Below, piece after piece: positions 9,046-17,319 of a stretch of 64,000 nt of DNA. A program made the position numbers and the translations under genes. How positions within the stretch are numbered: the stretch's first letter is position 1; the number at the start of each line of letters is the position of its first letter. Below the pieces are notes generated by a model. The model had not been told where the DNA came from and did not search any database. It saw only the letters and a program-made list of their open reading frames with translations. The DNA is from CAVZLD01 sp963776055 (GTDB lineage: Bacteria; Planctomycetota; Planctomycetia; Pirellulales; Pirellulaceae): assembly GCA_963776055.1 (NCBI GenBank), contig CAVZLD010000015.1, positions 62,001-126,000 of the forward strand. The letters are read 5' to 3'.

Positions 9046-10373
9046 CAGCCGGGCCCTCCGGACGGTTTCGTATCCGCCAATGAAGGCACGAATTCCATAC
9101 GCTGCGGATCGCCGCTACGCACCGTTGGCTGTCGTTGCTCGCGATCGAACGGATGCGACTGTACCGAGGTCGTTGGTGCTGGGAGACTCTCGCCCAGCGG
9201 CGCGACGGCCCATTGTTCTCGTACTTCCAACCGAGGAATCGTGTTGGGTGTGGGCCAGTCGAAGGTGCGCCAAGCCAGGGCACCCACGAAACACACTGCA
9301 GCAATCGGGACACAGTACTTCCAACACATGGTGATCACTTGATCGATCCGCAGCCGCGGCAATGTCCAGCGAACCCATATCATCACGGTGACGCCGAACA
9401 CCGTCTTCGCGATGAAGTTCATGCAGCCGGCCAAGTTGGCCAGGTAACCGGTCCATCGCCAGTCGATCTCGGCTGGTTGGTATGTCCAGGACTCGAAGAT
9501 CGGGATCGGTCCATTCCATCCGCCGAAAAACAGAATCACGGCCAAGCCGCTGACGACGAACATCGAGCCATACTCGGCCATAAAGAAGATGCTCCACCGC
9601 AATCCGGAATACTCGGTCAGAAAGCCGGCGACCAATTCGCTTTCCGCCTCGGCGAGATCGAACGGGGCCCGATTTACGCTGGCCATCCCGCAGATGAGAT
9701 AGACCCAAAAGACCAAAAAAGTGAACGGGTCATTGAACACCAGCCAGTTGTTTGGCCAACCGGCCTGCATGTTCGCGATCGTAATCAGGTTCATGGTCCC
9801 GCAGAGCATCACCGGGACGATCACGCACAGTCCGAGCGGGACTTCGTAGCTGACGACTTGCGCGGCTTCCCGCATGCCGCCAAAGAGCGACCATTTCGAC
9901 CCGGATCCGTAACCGGCCAGAATTACGCCGAAGACCTCCAACCCCAGCACGGCCAGGATGAAGAAGACGGCTACGTTGATTTCTCGCCCCGCCCATCCGG
10001 TCGCGAACGGAAGCGCCAAGAACGCAGTGAAGCTGGCGGCAAAACTCAAGTAGGGCGACAGCTTGAACAGGAGCGCATCTGCCTCGCCCGGCGTGATGTC
10101 TTCCTTGGTCAGCAACTTCAAACCGTCAGCGAGGGTCTGTAACCAGCCGAATTTTCCTCCGACGCGCGTGGGCCCCAGGCGGTCCTGGATCCGACCGGAA
10201 ATTTTCCGCTCCATCCAGATGAACAGCAACGCGCCGGCGGCCACCACGGTGATCAACAAGGCGAGATGGATCAGGGCGGCGAGCAGAAAGCCCAGCCAGT
10301 GATCCGCCGGCAGTTGGAGATGGAACCAGCCCAGGATCCACCGGAGTACCGTTGTGTTCAGTTTCTCAGCCAC
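9045..10373 (-). CDS. nuoH: NADH-quinone oxidoreductase subunit H with C-terminal extension
   Basis: This is the quinone-chamber membrane subunit of complex I. Signature segments are RIQDRLGPTRVG (61-72), KLLTKEDITP (86-95), SYEVPLGL (175-182) and NRAPFDLAEAESELVAGF (234-251). The core matches a normal NuoH of about 330-370 residues. A tail of about 65 residues (378-442, Pro/Arg/Gln rich) follows the last helix and would face the cytoplasm. The start is GTG at 10373. The nearby ATG at 10380 is out of frame, and an AGGGG lies about 12 bases upstream of the GTG. The stop overlaps the nuoJ start. Confidence 0.95.
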   Translation of the reverse strand: MAEKLNTTVLRWILGWFHLQLPADHWLGFLLAALIHLALLITVVAAGALLFIWMERKISGRIQDRLGPTRVGGKFGWLQTLADGLKLLTKEDITPGEADALLFKLSPYLSFAASFTAFLALPFATGWAGREINVAVFFILAVLGLEVFGVILAGYGSGSKWSLFGGMREAAQVVSYEVPLGLCVIVPVMLCGTMNLITIANMQAGWPNNWLVFNDPFTFLVFWVYLICGMASVNRAPFDLAEAESELVAGFLTEYSGLRWSIFFMAEYGSMFVVSGLAVILFFGGWNGPIPIFESWTYQPAEIDWRWTGYLANLAGCMNFIAKTVFGVTVMIWVRWTLPRLRIDQVITMCWKYCVPIAAVCFVGALAWRTFDWPTPNTIPRLEVREQWAVAPLGESLPAPTTSVQSHPFDREQRQPTVRSGDPQRMEFVPSLADTKPSGGPG

Positions 10374-10411
10374 CGCTCATTTGTCCCCTGGCTGTCTCGC
10401 AAGTCTCGCCG

Positions 10412-11617
10412 TCATCGATCGATCTCACCCATGACGATGTCCAGCGAGCCAACGACGGCCGGAACGTCGGCCAGCAGCACCCCGCGACACAATTCATGGA
10501 TCACTGACAAATTGCAGAAGCAACTACTCCGCGCCCGCACGCGCCACGGAATGGGCGTCCCATTGCTGACAATCATGAAACCCATCTGGCCCCGTGGTGC
10601 CTCCGTTTCCAGGTAGGCCTCTCCCACTGGCAACTTTGTCGATAGCTTGATCGGCACGCCCCAGTCGCCGGTGGCCTGCGCGTAGAACTGCATCCCCTGT
10701 CGCACGAGGTCGATCGACTGCATTACTTCCAGCATGCGTACGTAGAAGCGGTGCCAACAATCTCCCAAAACCGCATCGGCGGGCACCGGCGGATAATCGC
10801 GATCTCGCGGATAATGCCCATCCTTCTCGACGATCACCTCGAAATGGTAGCCGTCGTACATCGCCCGGTACCGTGGTTCGCCGTCCCGTCGCAGATCGTA
10901 GTCGACGCCACTTCCACGCAGCACGGGGCCGGTGCAGCCATAGTCGATGGCCATGGGGGCCGACAGAACACCGACGCCGCACGTTCGCTTGATGAAGATT
11001 GCGTTGGTGGTCAACAGTGCGTGATATTCCGCGATCACCGGTTCCAGTTCCTGCAGGAACTGTTCGCACTTCGGCAGCCAATCCGCCGGCAAGTCGGCCG
11101 TGGCGCCACCCGGCGTGAGGTAGCTATACGTCAACCGCGCCCCGCAAGCCTCCTCGAAGAGGTCCAGAATCTTCTCCCGTTCCCGGAAAGCGTACAGGAA
11201 CGGGCTGAAAGATCCCAAGTCCAGCCCGTAGGTTCCCATGCCCACGAGATGGCTGGCGATGCGTCCGAGCTCCGCGATGATGACCCGCAGGTGTCGGGCC
11301 TTTTCGGGCAGTTGATATTCGAGCAGTTTCTCGACGCAGAGAGCCCACCCCAAGTTCATGTTCATTCCGGCCAGGTAGTCCATCCGATCGGTGTAGGGGA
11401 CCCACTGCCGAGGCGTCAGGTTCTCGCCGATCTTTTCGGCACACCGGTGCAGATAACCCACGTGCGGAGTGACTTCCGAGACAATCTCGCCGTCGGTTCG
11501 CAGAACGAGCCGTAGGACACCGTGCGTACTCGGATGCTGTGGTCCCATGTTGACCAGCATCTCATCCGTACGGACGTCGAACTCCACGATCTTCTGGGCT
11601 TCCACGTTCGTTGCCAT
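10412..11617 (-). CDS. nuoD: NADH-quinone oxidoreductase subunit D
   Basis: This is the 49-kDa-type subunit of the complex I Q module, 401 residues and full length. It has MGPQHPSTHG (24-33) with the quinone-site histidine, then HRCAEKIGENLTPRQWVPYTDRMDY, then the conserved LADVPAVVGSLDIVMGEIDR C-terminus ending in the terminal Arg. It is related to NiFe-hydrogenase large subunits but lacks their Ni ligands, as expected. It stands 54 bases after nuoC as a separate gene, not the NuoCD fusion seen in enterobacteria, and 38 bases before nuoH. Confidence 0.97.
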   Translation of the reverse strand: MATNVEAQKIVEFDVRTDEMLVNMGPQHPSTHGVLRLVLRTDGEIVSEVTPHVGYLHRCAEKIGENLTPRQWVPYTDRMDYLAGMNMNLGWALCVEKLLEYQLPEKARHLRVIIAELGRIASHLVGMGTYGLDLGSFSPFLYAFREREKILDLFEEACGARLTYSYLTPGGATADLPADWLPKCEQFLQELEPVIAEYHALLTTNAIFIKRTCGVGVLSAPMAIDYGCTGPVLRGSGVDYDLRRDGEPRYRAMYDGYHFEVIVEKDGHYPRDRDYPPVPADAVLGDCWHRFYVRMLEVMQSIDLVRQGMQFYAQATGDWGVPIKLSTKLPVGEAYLETEAPRGQMGFMIVSNGTPIPWRVRARSSCFCNLSVIHELCRGVLLADVPAVVGSLDIVMGEIDR

Positions 11618-11671
11618 ACGTGTCTTCGTCTCGGGTTCGAAAAGGCTGCTCGGGTCAGGTGGTCTTGGTTG

Positions 11672-12211
11672 CTAACGACCTCGAATTCCGTGGTATTCTA
11701 ACGGCATTTCGTAGTCTTTTCGGAGTGGGTGTCCGACCCAGTCTTCGGGGCACAGAATCCGGCGGAGATCGGGGTGGCCCGAGAACCGGATTCCCATTAA
11801 GTCGAATAACTCTCGCTCATGCCAGTCGGCGGCCGACCAGATCTCGCGGACGGTGGGAAGTTCGGGAAGGACGCCCGTTTGGTCGTCCTTCCAGCGCGGT
11901 AAGCGGACTTTGAGTACCAGGGTATGTTTCCGTTGCATGCTAGAGAGGTGGTAGACAACCTGCAGATGTGGTTCCCAGTCCACCTTGGCGGCCTTCTTTG
12001 CGTCCGGTTCAAAGTAGTCAATCGCCGTGATGCAATTCAGCATTCCCAGGGACCAGGCAGGTTCGTCGCGCACGAAGCGGCAGACTTCTAGAAGTCCTTC
12101 GGGGGCCACTTCAATCCATGGATCGAGGGCCTTCAGTTGGCTTCCGGTGATCTGTTCGCCAAAGCGTTGCTGCAGTTCGGCCAGAAGTTTCTCGATGAGC
12201 GCAGTGGACAT
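11672..12211 (-). CDS. nuoC: NADH-quinone oxidoreductase subunit C
   Basis: This is the 30-kDa-type subunit of complex I, 179 residues. The C-terminal signature is clear: WSAADWHERELFDLMGIRFSGHPDLRRILCPEDWVGHPLRKDYEMP. The N-terminal half is the usual divergent alpha/beta region. It follows nuoA by three bases. In most bacteria nuoB sits between nuoA and nuoC; here there is no room for it, and nothing in the 179 residues shows NuoB cysteines. Confidence 0.96.
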   Translation of the reverse strand: MSTALIEKLLAELQQRFGEQITGSQLKALDPWIEVAPEGLLEVCRFVRDEPAWSLGMLNCITAIDYFEPDAKKAAKVDWEPHLQVVYHLSSMQRKHTLVLKVRLPRWKDDQTGVLPELPTVREIWSAADWHERELFDLMGIRFSGHPDLRRILCPEDWVGHPLRKDYEMPLEYHGIRGR

Positions 12212-12214
12212 AGT

Positions 12215-12880
12215 TCACTCGATAGTACGCAGCGCGGCGCGCGGACCACTGGAAGACGGAGCCGGCGCGTCGGTGGCGGAGTCGGTAACGGCGCGAACCC
12301 AGTCCAACGCTCCCGTTTTCCATTCGTAGGCAAAGCCAACTAGGAGCACGACGAAGAAGAAGCTGACCGCGGCAGCCGCTGCGCCGGCCAGATGACGCAG
12401 TCCCGCCAGTTCCAACTCGCCCGACTCGCTCCGACGACCGCCGCGGATGATCTGCTCGGATTCCTCAGCCGTCTGTCCGGGAGGGGCGGCGGTCAACGAC
12501 TCACCAAGTTCTCGGTATGCCCCGACCGCGGCGGGAGTCCAATCCAGCGAGGTGCCGTCGGCACGGACCAACGCAATGCGTTCATCCATCAGGCCGGTTA
12601 CTTTGCCGAAAACGGTGGCCCACGGAAACAGAAAAGCAACTTCTACATCAAAAATGATGAAGACAAGTGCCACCACATAGAACCGCAAGTCGAACTGCAC
12701 GAAGCTGCTGCCAATCGTTGGCTCACCGCACTCGTAGATCTCTTGCTTCTCCGGGTGCGGATTGCGGGGTCGGAAAAACCTCCCCAGGAAGAGATTGACA
12801 AAAACGAAGGCGAAACCCGTTCCGGCAAAGAGTGCCAGGTACGCTACGATTCCCGTCGACGAATGTAGGGCCGAAGCCAT
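12215..12880 (-). CDS. nuoA: NADH-quinone oxidoreductase subunit A with large internal loop
   Basis: This is a three-helix complex I membrane subunit. The start is taken at ATG 12880, which has AGAGGAAGG seven bases upstream; the same frame runs about 110 codons further up without any likely coding content. The product is 221 residues against about 120-145 in the family. The conserved KQEIYECGEP (45-54), with the loop Cys, and the second helix DLRFYVVALVFIIFDVEVAFLFPW (64-87) are normal. A hydrophilic insertion of about 70 residues (93-165) then separates the second helix from the third (166-187). The tail after the third helix is Pro/Ser rich. Confidence 0.94.
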   Translation of the reverse strand: MASALHSSTGIVAYLALFAGTGFAFVFVNLFLGRFFRPRNPHPEKQEIYECGEPTIGSSFVQFDLRFYVVALVFIIFDVEVAFLFPWATVFGKVTGLMDERIALVRADGTSLDWTPAAVGAYRELGESLTAAPPGQTAEESEQIIRGGRRSESGELELAGLRHLAGAAAAAVSFFFVVLLVGFAYEWKTGALDWVRAVTDSATDAPAPSSSGPRAALRTIE

Positions 12881-13184
12881 CGCACCTTCCTCTTGCCATT
12901 CCAACGCACGACGCGGCGCACTCGTCGCCGGGCAAGGGTTCCTGCGCCGGCCACGTCCCCGAGTTCTTTTCCACGCCATCAGCGATGGAGCGGTCCAGGG
13001 AAGCGATGGATCGAGCGGGTGCGGTTGCACCCCTTGGATTGCCGTCACACCGCACTGCGATTGTAGTGGGCGAGAGATTCTGTGCAAGGCGACGCATGCG
13101 ACAGCTAGATGCGACCAAGGGAGAGGCAGAGACGCAGGTGGGCGATCAACCAGCCGATCGGTGTGTTCGCATCCCCAAGCAAGT
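12881..13184. other. Gene-free gap between nuoA and DUF2203 gene
   Basis: About 300 bases with no credible reading frame on either strand. Apart from the strong nuoA ribosome-binding site at its left edge (about 12888-12896, minus strand) I see no clear promoter, repeat or missing nuoB fragment here. Confidence 0.6.
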
Positions 13185-13658
13185 CTATCCCAACGAGTCG
13201 TCTCCCTGGAAACCACCTCCGCTTACCGAGTCCGCCGTTAGCGGCTGGCGACCTGCAAAGCCGTCCTCGATCTCGTGCCAGAACAGCACTTCGGGTTCCC
13301 CCAGCTTCCAGCAGAGGTACACGAGCCGTCCGTCCATCATGGCAGGGAAATCGACTAGCCCGTCGGGCCCCTTCGGCTCCACGCCGAGTTGCCGAAGTTC
13401 GGCGATGTACTCCTGCAGCCGGACCGTATCTCGCTCCAGGTCTTTCTCAATCTCCGCCAACTCCTCGACGTATAGATCGCTGCGGTTCGGATTCCGGCCC
13501 ACCGTCAACTGACTCAGTCGGTGTCGCCTTTCAATCACTTGGCGAGACAGGTTCGTGATGTCGGAAACGATCGCGCTCACCAAAGGCAGAGTGCGATTCG
13601 CCTCCTCCACCGTGAATAGTTTCTCAGGATGGGTGTCAAATCCGCTCATCACGCTCAT
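13185..13658 (-). CDS. DUF2203 family protein
   Basis: This is a 157-residue soluble protein with the DUF2203 pattern: an N-terminal FTVEEANRTLPLVSAIV helix, a long charged coiled-coil-like middle (about 35-95), and a conserved C-terminal half with GVEPKGPDGLVDFPA followed by VYLCWKLGEPEVLFWHEIEDGFAGR. No enzymatic function is known for the family. Two nearby starts are possible (ATG at 13658 or four codons in); the difference is trivial. It separates nuoI from nuoA and reads in the same direction, so it is probably co-transcribed with complex I genes. Confidence 0.85.
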   Translation of the reverse strand: MSVMSGFDTHPEKLFTVEEANRTLPLVSAIVSDITNLSRQVIERRHRLSQLTVGRNPNRSDLYVEELAEIEKDLERDTVRLQEYIAELRQLGVEPKGPDGLVDFPAMMDGRLVYLCWKLGEPEVLFWHEIEDGFAGRQPLTADSVSGGGFQGDDSLG

Positions 13659-13836
13659 ACCTTCCCCGCGGCCTCTATCGACTGCCGCGCAGGTTATCGG
13701 AGACTACTTGTTCCGTGAAGGGCACCAGCGGAACAATCGCTCATCGACGTGTCGAGCGAGTCCGTCCGGTGATCTGTCCAGCCAGCGACGTGCCGATGAA
13801 ATACGACACGTCGTTCGCCGGTAGGACTCCGTCCCT

Positions 13837-14364
13837 TTATTGGTTGGGTCCGCCGTGGACCGGTTCCGTAATAACTTTGGATTGCGAAACGGCTGTGGGG
13901 TTCAGCGTTGCTCGGCCCCAAGCGATCTCGACCGGGAGTCGTGAAAAATCAACAATGCAGCCATCGCGACTGTAACAGCTCAAATCGTGTGTCGATCCCA
14001 TGAAGATGCAGTCTACCGGACAAGGCTCGACACACAGTGCACAAAACATGCACTTGGAGTAATCAATCGCGTATCCCGTGACGCGGAAACCTTTCCCGCC
14101 TTCGACACGCTCCTTGCCAATATAAATGCAGTCCACCGGACAAACTTTTGCACACTGGTCGCAAGCGATGCAGGTCGTCAGATCAAAGCGGTGGAAGCCT
14201 CGGTATCTTGCCGATACCGGCACCGGTTTCTCCGGGTACTCGAACCGTTCCGTGAACGTTCCTCGATCCCGTCGATATGTCTTGAACCAGTAGCTGAGTG
14301 TGACCTGCAGGCCCTGCCAGACCGTGGTAATCGCCAACCACAAATTTCGCAGCCAGTTACGCAT
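13837..14364 (-). CDS. nuoI: NADH-quinone oxidoreductase subunit I (2x 4Fe-4S)
   Basis: This is the ferredoxin-like subunit of the complex I peripheral arm. Two 4Fe-4S motifs are complete: C65-x2-C68-x2-C71-x3-C75 (CIACDQCAKVCP) and C105-x2-C108-x2-C111-x3-C115 (CMFCALCVEPCP). The N-terminal amphipathic helix and the FTERFEYPEKP segment that docks to the membrane arm are present. The start is placed at ATG 14364; a TTG eight codons upstream is an alternative. In most bacteria nuoI lies between nuoH and nuoJ. Here it has moved upstream of nuoA, apart from the rest by a DUF2203 gene. Confidence 0.96.
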   Translation of the reverse strand: MRNWLRNLWLAITTVWQGLQVTLSYWFKTYRRDRGTFTERFEYPEKPVPVSARYRGFHRFDLTTCIACDQCAKVCPVDCIYIGKERVEGGKGFRVTGYAIDYSKCMFCALCVEPCPVDCIFMGSTHDLSCYSRDGCIVDFSRLPVEIAWGRATLNPTAVSQSKVITEPVHGGPNQ

Positions 14365-14460
14365 GTCGTTCAGCCACTCTCGTCGCAACGCAAGGGGATG
14401 CAGCGCTCAGCCGCGGAAGAGACTTTAGGAAAAGGGAAGTACGCACACGCTCCCAGTTGG

Positions 14461-14488
14461 ATTATAAGCGTGACGGTCATCTCCGCAA
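14461..14488 (-). promoter_or_regulatory. Probable promoter for nuoI and the nuo run
   Basis: On the minus strand a perfect TATAAT (14466-14461) has TTGCGG 16 bases further upstream (14488-14483). It would start transcription near 14454, about 90 bases before the nuoI ATG. The -10 match is perfect and the -35 is weak. Confidence 0.5.
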
Positions 14489-14976
14489 GCGATGGTCAAC
14501 CGATCCGACGCGTGGTTGTTCTGGAGAACGCCTCCAGTTGTTTCCGCACGCGGTACCGAACATGCGTCACCCTCGAACGAACGTCGCGCAACAGGGAACG
14601 ATTCTCGCGCGCTGGAGGCGTACCGTTCCGCGGTCCGGTGGCGGCGGAGCGACAGGGCGGCAAGGCTCCGCCCTGGGCAATCGGTTACCTCCCCACCCGC
14701 AAAAGACCTCGTCACACCGTGAACGCTTCGAAGAACTCACGCTGCGGCATCCCGTTCGGATCGTCAAGATCTGAAACACCTGCCCTGAAACCGACCGCTT
14801 CATCCGATACTCCCGGGACGCTGCCGCCGCGCCACGGATCCCAGAGAGCCAATCGCAACCGATTCGAGGTCACGGACCTTGCTGTTCCCGCCGATGATCC
14901 CCCGGCCCCGTGGCCGATTCTTGATGTTGCGCACGGGGCCCTTGCGAAATACCTTTTCGCCCGAAATGTCGCATCA

Positions 14977-15059
14977 CATCGCAACCCGAAGCGTAAGCGA
15001 GGGAACACCTTAGACCCGTTGGGAAAGGTCTCCCCTCGCTTACGCTTCGGGTTGCGATG
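14977..15059. repeat. REP-like inverted repeat, 27-bp perfect arms
   Basis: The arms 14977-15003 and 15033-15059 are perfect reverse complements over 27 bases (left arm begins CATCGCAACCCGAAGCG). They are separated by a 29-base spacer that contains a further small CCC-GTT-GGG hairpin. Read through in either direction, the arms encode a basic NPKRKRG-like peptide, which explains spurious frames over it. Similar palindromic units are scattered in planctomycete genomes as I recall them. It could act as a bidirectional terminator or be a REP-type mobile repeat. Confidence 0.8.
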
Positions 15060-15530
15060 GACCGAAACGCGGAACTTCAAGATTTCCGCCTCGGGTTAGG
15101 AGGCGCGCCCCGTGCGCAACTTCAAAACTGCCGGCGGGGGATGGTTCCGACGGAGACGGACGCTTCCACGCCCCAGCGATGATAGCTTGGCCACACGGCT
15201 GAGCGTAAGACCCGATGGCTCCCGAAGTCCGACGCTCGCGGAAGTCGCATCGAACGGTGCGCATGTTGCTCAAGTGTCTAAAGTTTGATTCCTACTGTCA
15301 GGGAATTCTGCAGCACGAGTTGTTCTGCGAGGAGGCCCGTTTCAGCTGGCAGTTGCTGGGATGTCTTTTTCTGTAAGTATTTGCGTAAGTGAGGCTTACG
15401 GTGAGGCGTTTGCCCCGGTTCGGATGCCAGGATTTGTGCCGCCGCGCCGTCCGCCGATCAAAAGTCCACGAATGGTGTGCCAAATGTTCCAAACTTTTTA
15501 CTCTGCTGCGAAATCGCGGAGTTACTTTTC

Positions 15531-15558
15531 TTGACTCAGGCGTCCAGGCACGTAGAGT
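15531..15558 (+). promoter_or_regulatory. Probable sigma70-type promoter for csrA
   Basis: TTGACT (15531-15536) and TAGAGT (15553-15558) are separated by 16 bases. This predicts a start near 15565 and a leader of about 145 bases before csrA. Its pattern matches the two tRNA promoters in this window (TTGAC- box, TAGA-T box). Confidence 0.5.
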
Positions 15559-15605
15559 GACATGTAGGATTTTGCGTTGGCCGAAGGGCCCGTGTAGCCA
15601 TGTCG

Positions 15606-15706
15606 AATCGCCGAAAGTCGGCGATTGGGCGAACCCGGTGGGAGCCGGTTTGGACGGTCGTCAGGTTCGCGTTCCGGTTGCACGATATCCCCAACGAAGG
15701 AATGGA
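15606..15706 (+). promoter_or_regulatory. csrA leader: hairpins and GGA motifs, possible autoregulation
   Basis: The leader has a perfect 9-bp hairpin with a 3-base loop (15606-15626). It is followed by a CCGG-TGGGAG-CCGG hairpin (15635-15648) that exposes a GGA in the loop. Further GGA triplets lie at 15652-15654, 15699-15701 (within the ribosome-binding site) and 15704-15706. CsrA binds GGA in hairpin loops and over ribosome-binding sites, so autorepression is a reasonable inference. It could also simply be a structured leader. Confidence 0.4.
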
Positions 15707-15708
15707 AA

Positions 15709-15927
15709 ATGTTGGTTCTGTCGCGCAAGAAGAATGAGAGCATCGTGATCAACGACGAGATCACTATTGTCGTTGTTGAGATTCGCGGTGACAAGGTGCG
15801 ACTCGGCGTGGAAGCCCCCAAGGAAGTCCCGGTGCACCGCCGCGAGGTTTACGACGCGATCAAGCGAAGTCAGTCGGAACGCAAGGAGAAGGAAACTGCC
15901 AGCGAAGCGGATGGCTCGGAATCCTGA
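15709..15927 (+). CDS. csrA: Carbon storage regulator CsrA
   Basis: This is a 72-residue RNA-binding translational regulator. The start is the ATG at 15709 (MLVLSRKKNESIVI), preceded by AAGGA; upstream in-frame codons are not needed. Core residues are intact: L4 and the SRKKNESI strand, DKVRLGVEAP, and the VHRREVYDAI helix with the RNA-contacting R in HRRE. The C-terminal tail is Ser/Glu rich and longer than in E. coli (61 residues). It stands alone with its own promoter and no flagellar neighbours. Confidence 0.97.
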   Translation: MLVLSRKKNESIVINDEITIVVVEIRGDKVRLGVEAPKEVPVHRREVYDAIKRSQSERKEKETASEADGSES

Positions 15928-16131
15928 CCGACTGGCATCGTTTCCTACCTCGTGATCGCCTCATCTTGGCAAGTCTTGTCTTTCCCCCGTTCGCTGTCTC
16001 GCCGCTTTCGTGCTGGTTTTTGTCTCCCGATCGCGATCGTGTGAAGCTCTTGCTGGTTGGCGAGTCCGAAGGCCAAGACGATCAACCGGACAGTCGATGG
16101 CCGCTCGTGCGAGCTCGCATCGTTCACGCCC

Positions 16132-16161
16132 TTGACGCTTCTCGGGATGTCCCGTTAGACT
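16132..16161 (+). promoter_or_regulatory. Probable promoter for tRNA-Glu
   Basis: TTGACG (16132-16137) and TAGACT (16156-16161) are separated by 18 bases. Transcription would begin about 20 bases before the mature tRNA at 16189. Confidence 0.55.
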
Positions 16162-16188
16162 CAAACCGCGAACACCATGAAAATGGAT

Positions 16189-16261
16189 GGCCCCGTCGTC
16201 TAGCGGCCTAGGACTCCGCCCTTTCACGGCGGCAACACGGGTTCGAGTCCCGTCGGGGTCA
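16189..16261 (+). tRNA. tRNA-Glu (anticodon UUC)
   Basis: A 73-base cloverleaf. Acceptor GGCCCCG (16189-16195) pairs with CGGGGTC (16254-16260), and the discriminator is A16261. The anticodon stem CCGCC/GGCGG encloses loop CTTTCAC, giving anticodon TTC. The T arm is CGGGTTCGAGTCCCG. CCA is not encoded. The last three bases overlap, on the opposite strand, the stop codon of the frameshifted methyltransferase gene. Confidence 0.97.
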
Positions 16262-17147
16262 CTCCTTTTTCTGCTCTTTCTGGCTGCCCGACGCCGGGGA
16301 TGGATCTCGTTGCCGCTCGAATCGCACGGCGGACACTGCATATGTGCGAGGTCCCAAATCCCATTTCCAGGGTTTGACCAGCTCGATCCGCCCGATCTTT
16401 GGAGGATCTTGGCTCTCCTGCAGCAAGTGCCGTTGGATGGCAAACGGATTGACTCCCGTGAAGAAGTTGCCCTGTTCGATCCATCGTCGAGCGGCCTGGG
16501 GCAGGTCGGCGAGCGGAAATCGGATCAGCTCCGGGCAAGTGTCGCTCGAAACAAAGTCGGTGATCAGCAGGCCACGGCCCCCGGGCAGCAGCAATTGCCG
16601 CAAGAGCTGCACGTGTTGACTGCGGATCGCCAACACAGCGGGCGAAACCTCACCCCATGATGGGTTCCACGCTTGCGCCAGCATCTCGATCAGTTGCGTC
16701 AGCGTGCACAGGGAAGCAACGACATCCGTCGGGCCGATCGGGAGTAGGAAACGTGGCCGTTCGAGTTCCGACGCTGAGCTGCGCGGCGTTCCGCGATCGT
16801 TCGGCCGACTGCGGAACTGCCAAAATGTCCGTCAGACCGGTGAAGTCATGACCGCCGTGGCAGTAGACTCGAGAGCAGTCGCCGACCTGCTGCTGCTCGA
16901 CGCCAAAGGCAATCGCCGCAGGATCGATGTCCAGCAGGTGGATTTCGCGAAACAAATCCAGCAGTTCCCGCAGGTCGACGTCATTGCAGTTCCCCGCCCC
17001 GAGCAGAGCCAGACGATCTTCGGGGCCGCGGTGCGCCGACCGCAGCAGATCCATCACGCGATCCCGGTGAGGCCGAAAACGTTGCCAGCTATCCCGGACC
17101 AGCTGATTGCGGCGGGATTGCTCCTGGGAAAGCCAATTCGTGTCCAT
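16259..17147 (-). pseudogene. Class I SAM-dependent methyltransferase-like protein, one apparent frameshift
   Basis: The first frame (from ATG 17147) has a GAGNCNDVDLRELLDLF glycine-rich SAM-type motif followed by an acidic strand end (IHLLDIDPAA). It then degenerates into low-quality sequence after about residue 130. A second frame, one base further along, picks up with FLLPIGPTDVVASL and continues through a conserved LLLPGGRGLLITDFVSSDTCPEL segment to a stop at 16261-16259. The switch lies between about 16745 and 16795 and corresponds to one extra or two missing bases. Together the parts give a plausible single methyltransferase-like protein of about 295 residues. The stop codon lies inside the 3' end of tRNA-Glu on the other strand. 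The substrate is unknown. Confidence 0.65.
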
Positions 17148-17319
17148 CAGTGCCAGAAAAAATGGGCCAAACGGGTGGTGCGTGGATCAACGCTTCGATT
17201 CCGTTCAAGTGTACCGGGGAAGGGGGATGACGTACGATAACAGAAGTGGGGTTGAGATCATTGGTGCTCGGTGCCGCGGCGGAGTCTATTGCCCGCACCG
17301 GATCCAGAGGAGGCCGGAT

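Larger units (their letters stand above)
14389..15530. other. Gene-free region between nuoI and csrA
   Basis: About 1.1 kb without a credible gene. Frames here have no homologous-looking domains, and the longest ones run through the inverted repeat at 14977-15059. The region contains the divergent nuoI promoter on the left and the csrA promoter at the right edge. Confidence 0.6.

Noticed and set aside
12881..13216. N-terminal extension of nuoA, considered as a place for a missing nuoB remnant
   Set aside because: The extra codons show no NuoB cysteines or hydrophobic pattern, and the strong ribosome-binding site is at 12880.
14712..15080. Minus-strand frame with NPKRKRG
   Set aside because: It is produced by the inverted repeat at 14977-15059 and contains no other conserved sequence.
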